A stretch of 64,000 nt of DNA from Streptomyces inusitatus (GTDB lineage Bacteria > Actinomycetota > Actinomycetes > Streptomycetales > Streptomycetaceae). A program made the translations under genes and the position numbers. This document shows, one piece after another, positions 43,513 to 51,192 of this stretch (positions are counted from its first letter, which is position 1; every line of letters begins with the position of its first letter). The stretch spans positions 545,059 through 609,058 of the forward strand of contig NZ_BMWG01000002.1 of the NCBI RefSeq assembly GCF_014651115.1, given 5' to 3'. Under the pieces are notes generated by a model. It was not told the DNA's origin, did no database searches, and was given only the letters and a program-made list of their open reading frames with translations.

Positions 43513-46164
43513 TCAGGCCAGAACCTCGATGTACCCGTCGGTCCCGTGTACGCGGATCCGCTGCCCGTCCCGGATCAGCCGGGTGGCGCGGTCCACGCCC
43601 ACGACGGCCGGCAGGCCGTACTCCCGGGCGATGACCGCGCCATGGGTCATCAGACCGCCCACCTCTGTCACCAGGCCCGCGATCCCGACGAACAGCGGGG
43701 ACCAGCTCGGGTCGGTGAAGGTCGTGACCAGGATGTCGCCCGCTTCGAGGTCGGCATCCGCGATGTCGAGGACGACTCGCGCCCTCCCCTCGACGGTCCC
43801 GGCGGAAACCGGCAGGCCGACGAGAGCACCGGCGGGTACGTCCTCGCGGCGGTACGCACCGGTGACGGCCTCGCCGTCCGAGGTGAGCACGCGGGGCGGG
43901 GTGAGCGCGGCGTACGAGCGGAACTCGTCCTCGCGCTGCCGGATGAGCCCGTCGTCCACGCGCTGTGAGCGCACGGCCTCGTGGAATTCCGGGAAGGTGA
44001 GGAAGAAGACGTCCTCCCGCTCGGTCAGTACGCCGGACCGCACCAGGCGCTCGGCCTCGGCGAGCAGGGCGCGCCGGTAGACGAGGTAGCGGCTGACGAT
44101 GCCGTACTTCGGGTACTCCCGGTAGCCGATGAAGGTCCGTACCCGGTCGATCATCCGCTTGGTCTCGTCGGCCTTCTGGTCCCCGTCCGGCAGGGCCCGC
44201 AGACGGGACAGTACGTCGAGTTCCTTCTCCAGCGCCTTCTGCCGCCCCTGCTCGAAGCGCTGGCCTGCGGCACCCGGTCCAAAGTTCCTGACGTTGTCGA
44301 GGATCGCCGGGACGAGTGTGGCGGGCCGCTCGACCCAGCGGGGACGGGTGATGTCGATCTCGCCGACGCAGCGCATGCCGTACCGGTTGAGGTAGCCCTC
44401 CAGGGCCTCGCGCGCCTCGGCTCCGCCGGGCAGCTTCACCAACTCGTCGAGCCCGTCCCGGAAGTCCTCGTCCCCGACGCTCCGCAGGAACTCCACCACT
44501 TCCGGGTGCGGGCGGATCGCGTCGGCGACGTCGAGCAGCTCCAGTCCCATCTCTGAGGTGATGTTGCCGGGGGCGGACAGGGTGAGCGTGTCGGCCGCGT
44601 TCTTCTCACCCAGCCATTCCCGCAGCCGGTCGTTGAGCCACCAGGTGGCTTCCATCCCGGCCATGATCGCTTGAAGGCTGAGCGGATCGGCGAGCACTCG
44701 TTTGTGCTCCTCGAAGGCCTCCAGCAGGAAGTCGAACAGCGCCGGTCCGGTCTTCGTCCGGATATCGCGCTCCAGGGCCGCGACGGAGGCCCGGCTGCGT
44801 TCGACCAGCCCGGTGACGACCGCCGGATCCGTCGCGACAGGGGCGGGCGGAGCGCCCGCTGCGGCCGGCGGCCCGCTTGATTCCGGGGCCGATTCAGGGT
44901 CCGGCTCCGGTTCCGGTTCCGGGAGCAGGGGGATGAAGTCGTCGCGGTCGAGGACGGTCTCCAGCGCGTCCCTGACCAGCGGGTCATCTCTGCCGATCAG
45001 GCCCAGGAGGCCCGCCCGGCTCGCGGGCGAGGTCAGATGCCCGGTGGCGTCGACGAACAGCCGCCCGCCGGCCTCCCGCATCGGCGCCATGGCCGTCAGC
45101 TGCCACACGGACAGGCCCAGGGGCTTCATGGGGTCGGTCATCATCTGCTGATGGCCGACGGAGACGTAGACACGGTTCTCCCGGTCGCCCGCCTCGGGAA
45201 CGGGAACGGGGAACAGCGTGGTGATCGGCCGGCTCTGAACGATCCGGAAACCGTCCTCCACCAGGCACCATTCGATGTCCTGCGGTCGGCCGAAGTGCGC
45301 CTCGATCCGCCGCCCGAGCCCTACGAGGCGTACGACCTGCTCATCGGTCAGCGTCGGCTGCCGCTGCCGCCGCGGGTCGACCGCGACCTCCCGGGTGCCG
45401 CCGGTCGGCAGGGCGAGTACGGCCCGCTGTTTGGCGGCGATGGTCCTGGCGACGATCTCGTCGTCCCGCACCGCGAAGACGTCCGGGTTCACCAGACCGG
45501 AGACCAGCGCCTCGCCGAGGCCGAAACCGGCGTCCACGGTGGCGACCTTCCGGTTGCCCGTGACGGGGTCGGCCGTGAACAGGATCCCGGACGCGTCCGG
45601 GAACACCATCCGCTGCACGACCACGGCCATCTGGACCGTACGGTGATCGATGCCGTTCCGCCGCCGGTAGACCACCGCCCGTTCGGTGAACAGCGAGGCC
45701 CAGCAGCGGCTGATGTGCCGGAGCAGCGACGCCGGTCCCACCACGTTCAGATACGTGTCCTGCTGCCCGGCGAAGGATGCCGTCGGCAGATCCTCCGCCG
45801 TCGCGCTGGACCGTACGGCATAGGCGGCGTCCCGGTCCCCGTACCGGGAGAGCGCGCCGATCACCGCCTCCGCGAGATCGTCCGGGACAGCCGCCTCCTC
45901 GACGGCCCGGCGGACCTCCGCGCTGAGCGTACGGATCCCCTCCCGGTCGTCCGGGTCCACCCGCGACAACCGGTCGAGCCGGTCCCCGATCGCCGGGATA
46001 CCCGCCATCACCCGCCGGAAGGCATCCGTCGTCACACAGAAACCGTCCGGCACCCGAACCCCGTCGATCCGCGACAGCCCGCCCAATTGCGCGCCCTTGC
46101 CACCGACGACCGCTGTCCGCGTCTCATCGACCTCTTCAAGATCCAGCACATACATCTCAGCCAT
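43513..46164 (-). CDS. rph: Rifamycin-inactivating phosphotransferase
   Basis: An 883-residue three-domain dikinase-like enzyme that phosphorylates rifamycins at the ansa hydroxyl using ATP and a swivelling His. The ATP-grasp domain opens VVGGKGAQLGGLSRIDGVRVPDGFCVTTDAF and has AYAVRSSATAEDLPTASFAGQQDTYLNV. The middle rifamycin-binding region has VYVSVGHQQMMTDPMKPLGLSVWQL, which separates RPH from PEP synthase. The C-terminal His domain has GGLMTHGAVIAREYGLPAVVGV with His841. An extra Pro/Glu-rich loop (PEPEPEPDPESAPESSG) lies near 420. A rifamycin-associated element match upstream supports the call. PEP synthase is the alternative but is less likely. ATG at 46164. Confidence 0.92.
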   Translation of the reverse strand: MAEMYVLDLEEVDETRTAVVGGKGAQLGGLSRIDGVRVPDGFCVTTDAFRRVMAGIPAIGDRLDRLSRVDPDDREGIRTLSAEVRRAVEEAAVPDDLAEAVIGALSRYGDRDAAYAVRSSATAEDLPTASFAGQQDTYLNVVGPASLLRHISRCWASLFTERAVVYRRRNGIDHRTVQMAVVVQRMVFPDASGILFTADPVTGNRKVATVDAGFGLGEALVSGLVNPDVFAVRDDEIVARTIAAKQRAVLALPTGGTREVAVDPRRQRQPTLTDEQVVRLVGLGRRIEAHFGRPQDIEWCLVEDGFRIVQSRPITTLFPVPVPEAGDRENRVYVSVGHQQMMTDPMKPLGLSVWQLTAMAPMREAGGRLFVDATGHLTSPASRAGLLGLIGRDDPLVRDALETVLDRDDFIPLLPEPEPEPDPESAPESSGPPAAAGAPPAPVATDPAVVTGLVERSRASVAALERDIRTKTGPALFDFLLEAFEEHKRVLADPLSLQAIMAGMEATWWLNDRLREWLGEKNAADTLTLSAPGNITSEMGLELLDVADAIRPHPEVVEFLRSVGDEDFRDGLDELVKLPGGAEAREALEGYLNRYGMRCVGEIDITRPRWVERPATLVPAILDNVRNFGPGAAGQRFEQGRQKALEKELDVLSRLRALPDGDQKADETKRMIDRVRTFIGYREYPKYGIVSRYLVYRRALLAEAERLVRSGVLTEREDVFFLTFPEFHEAVRSQRVDDGLIRQREDEFRSYAALTPPRVLTSDGEAVTGAYRREDVPAGALVGLPVSAGTVEGRARVVLDIADADLEAGDILVTTFTDPSWSPLFVGIAGLVTEVGGLMTHGAVIAREYGLPAVVGVDRATRLIRDGQRIRVHGTDGYIEVLA

Positions 46165-46234
46165 CGCGACCGGCGCCTCCCACTCCGTCGAACCACCTGC
46201 TGGTGGCGTCGGTCGACGATTTTCCGCCCAGACC

Positions 46235-46254
46235 GGGGCCTTGTGGCAAGCCCC
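46235..46254. promoter_or_regulatory. Rifamycin-associated element (RAE) match upstream of rph
   Basis: GGGGCCTTGTGGCAAGCCCC lies 71 bp before the rph start and fits the published RAE inverted repeat (GGGGCTTGC-GGCAAGGCCCC type, as I recall it), which governs induction of rifamycin-inactivating genes by rifamycins. The arms GGGGCyTTG / CAAGsCCC pair imperfectly around the centre. Confidence 0.85.
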
Positions 46255-46409
46255 CCAGTGCGCTATAAGTTGAGAACGGCAAGGAGAGCTCTATCCATCT
46301 CCTTGCCTTTGTTTTTGGTTCGGGGCCAGTAGGGCTTGGATCCGCCCCAGGACCTCCACCGGCAGTCCGCGCGGCCGTGCGGTCCGGCCAGGGACTGAGA
46401 GTCCGGTGT

Positions 46410-47165
46410 TCATACCTTGCTCGCGACCACCATGTAATTCTCGGCCTCAAGATCGAACGTGCTCAGTTCCGTCTGGAGTCCGACCCGGTGCAGATCGGCT
46501 TCGAGTTCCTCGTACCGGTAGGGCCAGCAGGACAGCAGTTCCGAGCGGACAAGAACCAACCCGGTCGCATCAACTTGCGCGATCGCAATCTCGATGTGGT
46601 GCTCCTCCTCCCAATGCGGCGCAATCTCCCAGCGGTAGACCACGACGGCATCGCGACCGTTCCGTCGGACGAGTCGGTCACCGATCTCCAGCCGGGAGCC
46701 TCTGGCCCTCACGAGTTCCCAAGTGCGGGATGTGAGTACCAAGCGCCCGCCGGGGCGCAGAAGCCGTGACATCGACTCCAGAGCAGCACCCCTGCCTGTC
46801 GCGCCCTCGGCGTGGTGAAGCGAGTTGCCAACGCAGAACACCATGTCGAACGTGTCGTCCTGGAAATGGTCGGGCAATTCTTCCCAGTTCGCCCGGATGG
46901 CCCGGACGGATGCCCCGAACTCCTCAGACAACTCCGCAGTCCGACGAACCATCCCCTCGCTGGCGTCAGTCGCGACAACCCGCATGCCGCGACCGGCGAG
47001 GCCAACCGCCAACTGTCCGGTTCCGCACGAACAGTCGAGGACGTGAGCGTTCGACGGCAGGAGATTGAGGACGTCGTCGTACGACGCAGCGAACTCGGCT
47101 GGAGGCAATTTTGCATCCGAGATGAGCCATTCGTACACCTCGGCAAGCACGTCATAGCCTGTCAC
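46410..47165 (-). CDS. Class I SAM-dependent methyltransferase
   Basis: A 251-residue methyltransferase. The SAM motifs are VLDCSCGTGQLAVGLAGRGMRVVATDASEGMV (motif I and the acidic ribose contact), FDMVFCVGNSLHHAEG (motif II) and LLRPGGRLVLTSR (motif III). The NSLHH phrase and a C-terminal beta-insert resemble glycine/sarcosine N-methyltransferase-like small-molecule enzymes. The GTG at 47165 is preferred, with GGAGG 8 nt upstream; an ATG at 47183 would extend it by six residues. Its G+C is lower than the chromosomal average of this window, and it lies in the CRISPR-flanked accessory region. Substrate unknown. Confidence 0.85.
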   Translation of the reverse strand: MTGYDVLAEVYEWLISDAKLPPAEFAASYDDVLNLLPSNAHVLDCSCGTGQLAVGLAGRGMRVVATDASEGMVRRTAELSEEFGASVRAIRANWEELPDHFQDDTFDMVFCVGNSLHHAEGATGRGAALESMSRLLRPGGRLVLTSRTWELVRARGSRLEIGDRLVRRNGRDAVVVYRWEIAPHWEEEHHIEIAIAQVDATGLVLVRSELLSCWPYRYEELEADLHRVGLQTELSTFDLEAENYMVVASKV

Positions 47166-47466
47166 AACCACTACCTCCGTCACTCGGCAGACTCACGGTA
47201 GGGCGCCAGTCCATCAGCGGAGCAAGCCGGATGCCAATGGTTTTCGCGGAGACGATGCGTTCAGCCTCACGGAGCAATTGGGCTGGGCTCAGGAATTGCC
47301 CTCGCACGAGCTGTCCCGTCTGACCGACCGGCCCCGCCATTCCTGCCGGACTGGCATAACCAGCCGGGCCGGCCGCTCCACCCGGCGGCCCTTGCCGTGA
47401 CGGTGGTGAGGGCGGCTTCGGGGCTTTCGGCTCGTCTTTATCGGGCGCGCTTTCGTGAGCGTGCAC
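47152..47466 (-). CDS. Putative small protein upstream of methyltransferase (uncertain)
   Basis: A 104-residue frame from a GTG at 47466. The first half is Pro/Gly/Ala-rich and disordered (APKPPSPPSRQGPPGGAAGPAG), and the second half looks like real protein: SPAQLLREAERIVSAKTIGIRLAPLMDWRPTVSLPS. It overlaps the methyltransferase start by 14 bp, which would suit coupling. A second minus-strand frame just upstream starts MALILSRRFVEARLGHLCTFADRTG and could be its true N-terminus if a frameshift lies near 47440. I do not recognise a family. Confidence 0.35.
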   Translation of the reverse strand: MHAHESAPDKDEPKAPKPPSPPSRQGPPGGAAGPAGYASPAGMAGPVGQTGQLVRGQFLSPAQLLREAERIVSAKTIGIRLAPLMDWRPTVSLPSDGGSGCDRL

Positions 47467-47748
47467 GGCAGGCCGGTCCTGTCAGCAAAGGTGCAGAGGT
47501 GTCCAAGTCGAGCCTCTACGAACCGACGCGAGAGGATCAGGGCCATTGAGGCAGCATCAAGCGGTCCGCCGGGGGGCGGTGCTCTCTGCCCTTCCGTGCA
47601 CGATGAGCTGGTTCACCGGTCTTCGGCATACTGGCGAGGAGGGGGAACGAGCAGCAGGTGTCTCGACGCGGGCAATCGGCGTTGACCGAGTTGCGGCAGC
47701 GGAGGCGGGCGGGCCTCATGCGAACTCGACATGCCGAAGTGCTATTCA
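47467..47748. other. Intergenic stretch, no supported gene
   Basis: About 280 bp between the putative small protein and the CRISPR leader. It contains the possible displaced start of the small protein (minus strand, ATG at 47546). No other coding or RNA signal is convincing. Confidence 0.4.
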
Positions 47749-47774
47749 GCTGACAAAAAGCCAGGTCAGGAAGT
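47749..47774 (+). promoter_or_regulatory. CRISPR leader end (array at 47775)
   Basis: The 26 bp ending GGTCAGGAAGT differ at only three positions from the leader end of the 43348 array. Further upstream the similarity is lost, so this leader appears truncated. Confidence 0.65.
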
Positions 47775-47863
47775 GTGGGTCCCGCGCGTGCGGGGGTGGT
47801 CCGTCCTCGTCGGAGAAGCCCAGGTCCGGGAAGGCGTGAGTCCCGCATGTGCGGGAATGTTCC
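47775..47863 (+). CRISPR. Minimal CRISPR array, 2 repeats / 1 spacer
   Basis: Two diverged 28-bp repeats begin at 47775 and 47836, 61 bp apart, with a 33-bp spacer at 47803-47835. The stem is kept (GTCCCGCGCGTGCGGG and GTCCCGCATGTGCGGG), but the repeats differ from each other and from the other arrays. It is placed just before the end of a Nudix gene on the opposite strand. Confidence 0.75.
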
Positions 47864-47920
47864 TCAGTCCTGAAGGTTGCGGTTGATCCGCAGGCTACTG
47901 AGGGCGCATGGAGCCGAGGG

Positions 47921-48391
47921 TCACCCGAGGTAGGGAGCCGGCCGGTTCTCCAGGAAGTGGGTCAACCGCAGTCGCTGGGTGTGGTGCATGGGCAGCGCGG
48001 CCAGCTCGCCGGGGTCCACGAAGCGGAGTTCTGTGCTCTCGTCAGAGATGGTCGGCGTCCCGCCGATGACGCGCGCCCGGAAGCACACGTTGAACTGTCG
48101 CCGTACCTCCCCGTCGCTGTACGCGACGATGTGGCGTGGGTCGGTGTAGGTACCGACAAGGCCCGTGATATCTACGTCCAGCCCGGTCTCCTCCCGGACC
48201 TCCCGGACAGCCGCTCCCGGCAGCGACTCACCCATGTCCATTCCCCCGCCCGGCAGCGCCCACAGGCCGTTGTCCCGGCGACGCTGGAGGAGGATGCGGT
48301 TCTGGTCGTCGGTCACGACGGCGGATGCCGCGACGACCATGCTGTTGGGCTTCAGGGCGTTCGGGTCGTCGTAATACTCGGTCCGAGCCAT
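47921..48391 (-). CDS. Nudix hydrolase
   Basis: A 156-residue Nudix enzyme with an intact box, GGGMDMGESLPGAAVREVREETGL, which binds the catalytic metals. It begins MARTEYYDDPNALKPNSMVVAASAVVTDDQNRILLQRR, a usual opening for NTP or nucleoside-diphosphate-X hydrolases in actinomycetes. TYTDPRHIVAYSDGEVRRQFNVCFRA follows. The substrate cannot be told. The ATG at 48391 is the family start; the frame continues upstream but is not coding. It is divergent from the WhiJ-like cassette. Confidence 0.9.
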   Translation of the reverse strand: MARTEYYDDPNALKPNSMVVAASAVVTDDQNRILLQRRRDNGLWALPGGGMDMGESLPGAAVREVREETGLDVDITGLVGTYTDPRHIVAYSDGEVRRQFNVCFRARVIGGTPTISDESTELRFVDPGELAALPMHHTQRLRLTHFLENRPAPYLG

Positions 48392-48593
48392 GGGTTCAGC
48401 CTTCCACGGGGCGAGCGGCCTCCCGCACAGCTTCAAAGCTGCTCGCGCAGGTGTCGAACATCGCTCCTGCGCTACGCCGTGGGAGGTGCCAAAAAGAGGG
48501 CCGACAACGAAGGGATTCCGCCGCCTTCCAAAGACCCTGTTCGGATCGGTGCTCGTCGCCCCGAGACAGGCAGGTACGGACACTTCGTCGAGC

Positions 48594-48610
48594 CCTGGCA
48601 AGTTTCGGCA
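48594..48610 (+). promoter_or_regulatory. 17-bp conserved promoter/operator element, copy 1
   Basis: CCTGGCAAGTTTCGGCA occurs here and again at 50322-50338, in both cases ending exactly 76 bp before an ATG. Here GGCAAGTT is directly repeated (TGGCAAGTTTCGGCAAGTT), which suggests a binding site for the XRE regulator of the cassette. Confidence 0.6.
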
Positions 48611-48685
48611 AGTTCCTCGCCTGGCAGCGAAGACAAGGGCAAGCTCAGGTTCGGGAAGTACCACCAGTACCCGAGGAGGCACGTC

Positions 48686-48955
48686 ATGGCACTGCGCATG
48701 CTCGGTAAGGACCCGAACAGCCCCGACGGCAACTCGCCCACCGTCTACGTGGACGATGAGGCGGACCGGTACCTCGTGCAGGGGTTCAAGGTTCTGGACG
48801 AGGAGCGGCTCGGGCAGATGAACATCCCCGAGCACGAGACGGTGGTGGAGATCCCTCGCTATATGGTGCAGTTCTTCCTGCCGAGCGACAGGAAGACTGC
48901 CGCCGAGGACGCCGAGCCGGAGGTACAGAAGGGTGTCGAGTATCCCGACGTTTAA
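48686..48955 (+). CDS. Small acidic protein of WhiJ-like cassette
   Basis: An 89-residue acidic protein beginning MALRMLGKDPNSPDGNSPTVYVDDEADRYLVQGFKVLDEERLGQ. The sequence ends in a charged helix (KTAAEDAEPEVQKGVEYPDV). GGAGG lies 6 nt before the ATG. Its stop overlaps the DUF6879 start by 23 bp, so the two are coupled. Proteins like this regularly precede DUF6879 genes in Streptomyces, but no function is known to me. Confidence 0.75.
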   Translation: MALRMLGKDPNSPDGNSPTVYVDDEADRYLVQGFKVLDEERLGQMNIPEHETVVEIPRYMVQFFLPSDRKTAAEDAEPEVQKGVEYPDV

Positions 48956-49445
48956 GGAGCTGTTCCGCGACTGCCAGAGGACGGCGATCCATCTGGAAGC
49001 ACGCGATGCCTACAGCAAAACGGACTCGGCCTTCGTCGACTGGAAGGCCGGAGAGTCCATCGATCCCGCCGAACGCTGGAGTGGCTGGCTCTCCATCGTT
49101 TCGGAAGCGGTCTCGCGGGGTGTCGAGGTACGTCGGGCGCGCATCGTGTCGACGCCCGTCAGCGAGTACATCCGCTTTGAGCACGAGGTCACTCAGGGCC
49201 TCAACATCAAAGCGGGCGAGCAGGTGCGATGGCTCCCCCGACGGAGCGCGTCGGACCTGCTCCTTCCGGGCAATGACTTCTGGGTGTTCGACTCCCGGCT
49301 GCTGTACCTGAACCATTTCGACGGGGAGGGCGAGGCCACAGAGCCAGAGATCACTGACAACCCGGAGATGGCCAAGCTCTGCGGATCGGCCTTCGAGGCC
49401 GTCTGGGACAGGGCGATTCCACACTCAGAGTTCGAAACGCACTGA
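48933..49445 (+). CDS. DUF6879 family protein
   Basis: A 170-residue soluble protein that matches DUF6879 by its pattern: FKELFRDCQRTAIHLEARDAY, FVDWKAGESIDPAERW (the W-x-x-x-V/L surface), GVEVRRARIVSTPVSEYIRFEH and LLPGNDFWVFDSRLLYLNHFDGEG. The family is a frequent companion of XRE-DUF5753 regulators and DUF397 proteins in actinomycetes and is thought to be part of regulatory or toxin-antitoxin-like modules. GTG at 48933 overlaps the gene upstream; the XRE gene follows by 27 bp. Confidence 0.88.
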   Translation: MSSIPTFKELFRDCQRTAIHLEARDAYSKTDSAFVDWKAGESIDPAERWSGWLSIVSEAVSRGVEVRRARIVSTPVSEYIRFEHEVTQGLNIKAGEQVRWLPRRSASDLLLPGNDFWVFDSRLLYLNHFDGEGEATEPEITDNPEMAKLCGSAFEAVWDRAIPHSEFETH

Positions 49446-49472
49446 CACTTCACATAGGACCGTCATCCCGCA

Positions 49473-50318
49473 ATGGAACCGCCGGCATCTTCGAGCGCAC
49501 AAGAAGCCCGTAAAGCACTCGGGATGCGCCTGGCAGAGATCCGAGCAGCGGCCGGGCTCACCAAACGAGCCCTGGCCACCATTCTGAGCTGGCACGAGTC
49601 GAAGGCTTCGCGCTTCGAGAGCGGCACTCGCACGCCCTCGGAGCGCGATCTTCGCGATTGGTGCAGGGCATGTGGCGCGGAGGGCGAGGTGGAGGATCTC
49701 GTCACGACGGCCCGCGGAATCGAGGGCATGTATGTCGAGTGGCGCAAGATGGAGCGCCATGGACTCAAATGGGCTCAGCAGTCAGCCCTACCGCTCTGGG
49801 AGCGAACGCAGCAGTTTCGCTTCTATTCACCGTGGCTCGTACCCGGCCCGGTGCAGACGGCTTCCTACATCAAGGCTCTGCTGTCCGCGATCCGAGACCG
49901 TCGTGGTGTGATCGACGACGTGGAGTCGGCCGTCGCCGTCCGCCTTGAGAAGCAGCGGATCGTACACACACCTCGCACGTTCGCCATCATCCTGGAAGAG
50001 AGTGCCCTCTACCACCGCATCGGCGGCACAGAGGTGATGGCTGACCAGCTCGGCTACCTGCTGAGCGCCATGGCCTTGCCCAGGGTGAGCCTCGGCATTA
50101 TTCCCCGTACCATCGATCGCCCGCTCATGCCTGTAGAGGGCTTCTTTATGTTCGACGAGCACACAGTCAAGGTTGAACTGGTTTCCGCTCATCTCACAGT
50201 CGTCCAGAAGCATGAAATTGCCTTGTATGCAAGGACGTTCGGCGAGCTGGGCGAACTTGCCGTACACGGGGCCGCTGCACGTGAGCTCATCACCGCTGCC
50301 ATCGAATCTCTAGGGTGA
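49473..50318 (+). CDS. XRE-family regulator with DUF5753 domain (WhiJ-like)
   Basis: A 281-residue regulator. The helix-turn-helix is LGMRLAEIRAAAGLTKRALATILSWHESKASRFESGTRTPSERDLRDWC (about residues 17-65). The rest is the DUF5753 domain with FYSPWLVPGPVQTASYIKALL, LEKQRIVHTPRTFAIILEESALY, LGIIPRTIDRPLMPVEGFFMFDE and the end EIALYARTFGELGELAVHGAAARELITAAIESL. WhiJ and its paralogues in S. coelicolor, of this type, repress development. It is the last gene of the cassette. A deletion remnant of a second similar gene lies just downstream. Confidence 0.9.
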   Translation: MEPPASSSAQEARKALGMRLAEIRAAAGLTKRALATILSWHESKASRFESGTRTPSERDLRDWCRACGAEGEVEDLVTTARGIEGMYVEWRKMERHGLKWAQQSALPLWERTQQFRFYSPWLVPGPVQTASYIKALLSAIRDRRGVIDDVESAVAVRLEKQRIVHTPRTFAIILEESALYHRIGGTEVMADQLGYLLSAMALPRVSLGIIPRTIDRPLMPVEGFFMFDEHTVKVELVSAHLTVVQKHEIALYARTFGELGELAVHGAAARELITAAIESLG

Positions 50319-50321
50319 ACA

Positions 50322-50338
50322 CCTGGCAAGTTTCGGCA
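50322..50338 (+). promoter_or_regulatory. 17-bp conserved promoter/operator element, copy 2
   Basis: An exact second copy of CCTGGCAAGTTTCGGCA, beginning 4 bp after the XRE stop. It ends 76 bp before the ATG at 50414, the same spacing as copy 1. Confidence 0.6.
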
Positions 50339-50413
50339 CACTCCTGGAATCTCACCCCTCCCCCTTTCTAGATTTACCAGCACGGCGGAAATCGTGCTCT
50401 GGAGGGGTAAGTG

Positions 50414-50585
50414 ATGACTGCGGAAATTACAGGCACGGCGATGCGAGACGCTGACGGCCGAGATCAATGTGAAGCAGCCGTGCGAGATCGCCGACTATAC
50501 GAAGGCGTTCCAGGGGTTGGGCGGGATGGCTGTATACGGTTCGAAGGCCCGGAAGTTGATCGAGTCTGCGATCGACGCTCTCTGA
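50414..50585 (+). pseudogene. Remnant of a second WhiJ-like cassette (DUF5753 tail)
   Basis: From 50456 to the TGA at 50583-50585 one frame reads AEINVKQPCEIADYTKAFQG then LGGMAVYGSKARKLIESAIDAL, which aligns with the C-terminus of the intact XRE-DUF5753 protein (VVQKHEIALYARTFGELGELAVHGAAARELITAAIESL). Nothing of the rest of that gene is present. The start region (GGAGG and ATG at 50414, MTAEITGTAM) is in a different frame. The simplest reading is that a tandem cassette lost everything between a start and the last 40 codons of its regulator gene. Between the intact gene and this remnant lies the second copy of the promoter element. Confidence 0.8.
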
Positions 50586-50877
50586 GCTTGCGCGCAATTC
50601 TCCGCAACTTCGTTGCCTTCCCTCCTGCCGCATCGGCAAGGTTGTCGCACTGTCCAAGCACTGCACGAAGGGTGCTGATCCCCACCCAACGGCCCGGGCA
50701 TTGGACGAAAAACTCAGCCCTGCCCTCTGACGGGCCTGTTTCCCATCCACGGAAGGAATCGCCATCTCAGTGATCGCTGCCAGAGCCGTCGCCATCATGG
50801 ATCCGACCGCTCTTTACGCCACATGAGGTGATCTCGGACTTCTCGTCGGCCCTCTCGTGGAGGTCTGCGAGGAGGGA
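50586..50877. other. Intergenic stretch after the cassette remnant
   Basis: About 290 bp with lower G+C and no convincing long frame. An 18-codon frame (GTG at 50771, MIAARAVAIMDPTALYAT) ends at 50827 but has weak support. The stretch may be deletion scar sequence. Confidence 0.35.
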
Positions 50878-50917
50878 CCCGCCCCGGCATCAGCTCGGGA
50901 AAGCACACCGGGGCGGG
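50878..50917. other. Strong hairpin upstream of the small peptide gene
   Basis: CCCGCCCCGG at 50878-50887 pairs perfectly with CCGGGGCGGG at 50908-50917 across a 20-nt loop. No T-tract follows. It lies 63 bp before the start of the 39-residue peptide gene and may terminate or attenuate transcription entering from the left. Confidence 0.65.
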
Positions 50918-50980
50918 CTGTAGGTGCACAACGGCCCGCAGGCGGACTCCGGGTCGCCGTACCCCAGAGGAGGGTACCGC

Positions 50981-51100
50981 TTGTCCCTGAAGGAAGCACT
51001 CCCCCGCAAGGCCGCCGTCCACGGCGGCGACGACGACGCCGACAACACCGATATCGAGGACGGCGACGGCCAGGGCGGAAGCGGTTCGCCCGGCCACTGA
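50981..51100 (+). CDS. Putative 39-residue precursor-like peptide
   Basis: A short frame from a TTG at 50981 to a TGA at 51098-51100 gives MSLKEALPRKAAVHGGDDDA followed by DNTDIEDGDGQGGSGSPGH. The site AGGAGGG at 50968-50974 is a near-perfect ribosome binding site 6 nt before the start. The peptide has a basic, helical first third (KEALPRK), a hydrophobic-to-Gly boundary (AAVHGG) and an Asp/Gly-rich second half, unlike a typical structured protein. It lies 93 bp before a gene for an arginase-fold enzyme of the group that includes peptide arginases, and between two strong hairpins. I infer a ribosomally made peptide, possibly modified. I do not recognise a family. Confidence 0.55.
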   Translation: MSLKEALPRKAAVHGGDDDADNTDIEDGDGQGGSGSPGH

Positions 51101-51105
51101 TCGCC

Positions 51106-51138
51106 GACGGGGCTCCGGTCGAGGATCGGGGCCCCGTC
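51106..51138 (+). other. Hairpin between peptide gene and arginase-like gene
   Basis: GACGGGGC at 51106-51113 pairs with GCCCCGTC at 51131-51138, and the loop holds a further 6-bp stem CCGGTC-GAG-GATCGG with one G-T pair. It begins 6 bp after the peptide stop. A partial terminator here would give more peptide than enzyme, a common plan for precursor genes. Confidence 0.7.
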
Positions 51139-51192
51139 GGCCGCCATGCCGAACTGCTCACCGATGTTCTCCCTCTCTGGGGTCTCTCTGCC

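Noticed and set aside
43513..46164. PEP synthase as the identity of the phosphotransferase
   Set aside because: Domain order fits both, but the middle region and the RAE element upstream favour the rifamycin enzyme.
47537..47848. Minus-strand frame covering the CRISPR array at 47775
   Set aside because: Its product is a translation of CRISPR repeats (RAGPT-type phrases), a known artefact.
50857..51192. Upstream extension of the arginase-like frame
   Set aside because: It is Arg/Pro/Gln-rich, overlaps the small peptide gene in another frame and crosses two hairpins; the conserved protein begins at 51193.
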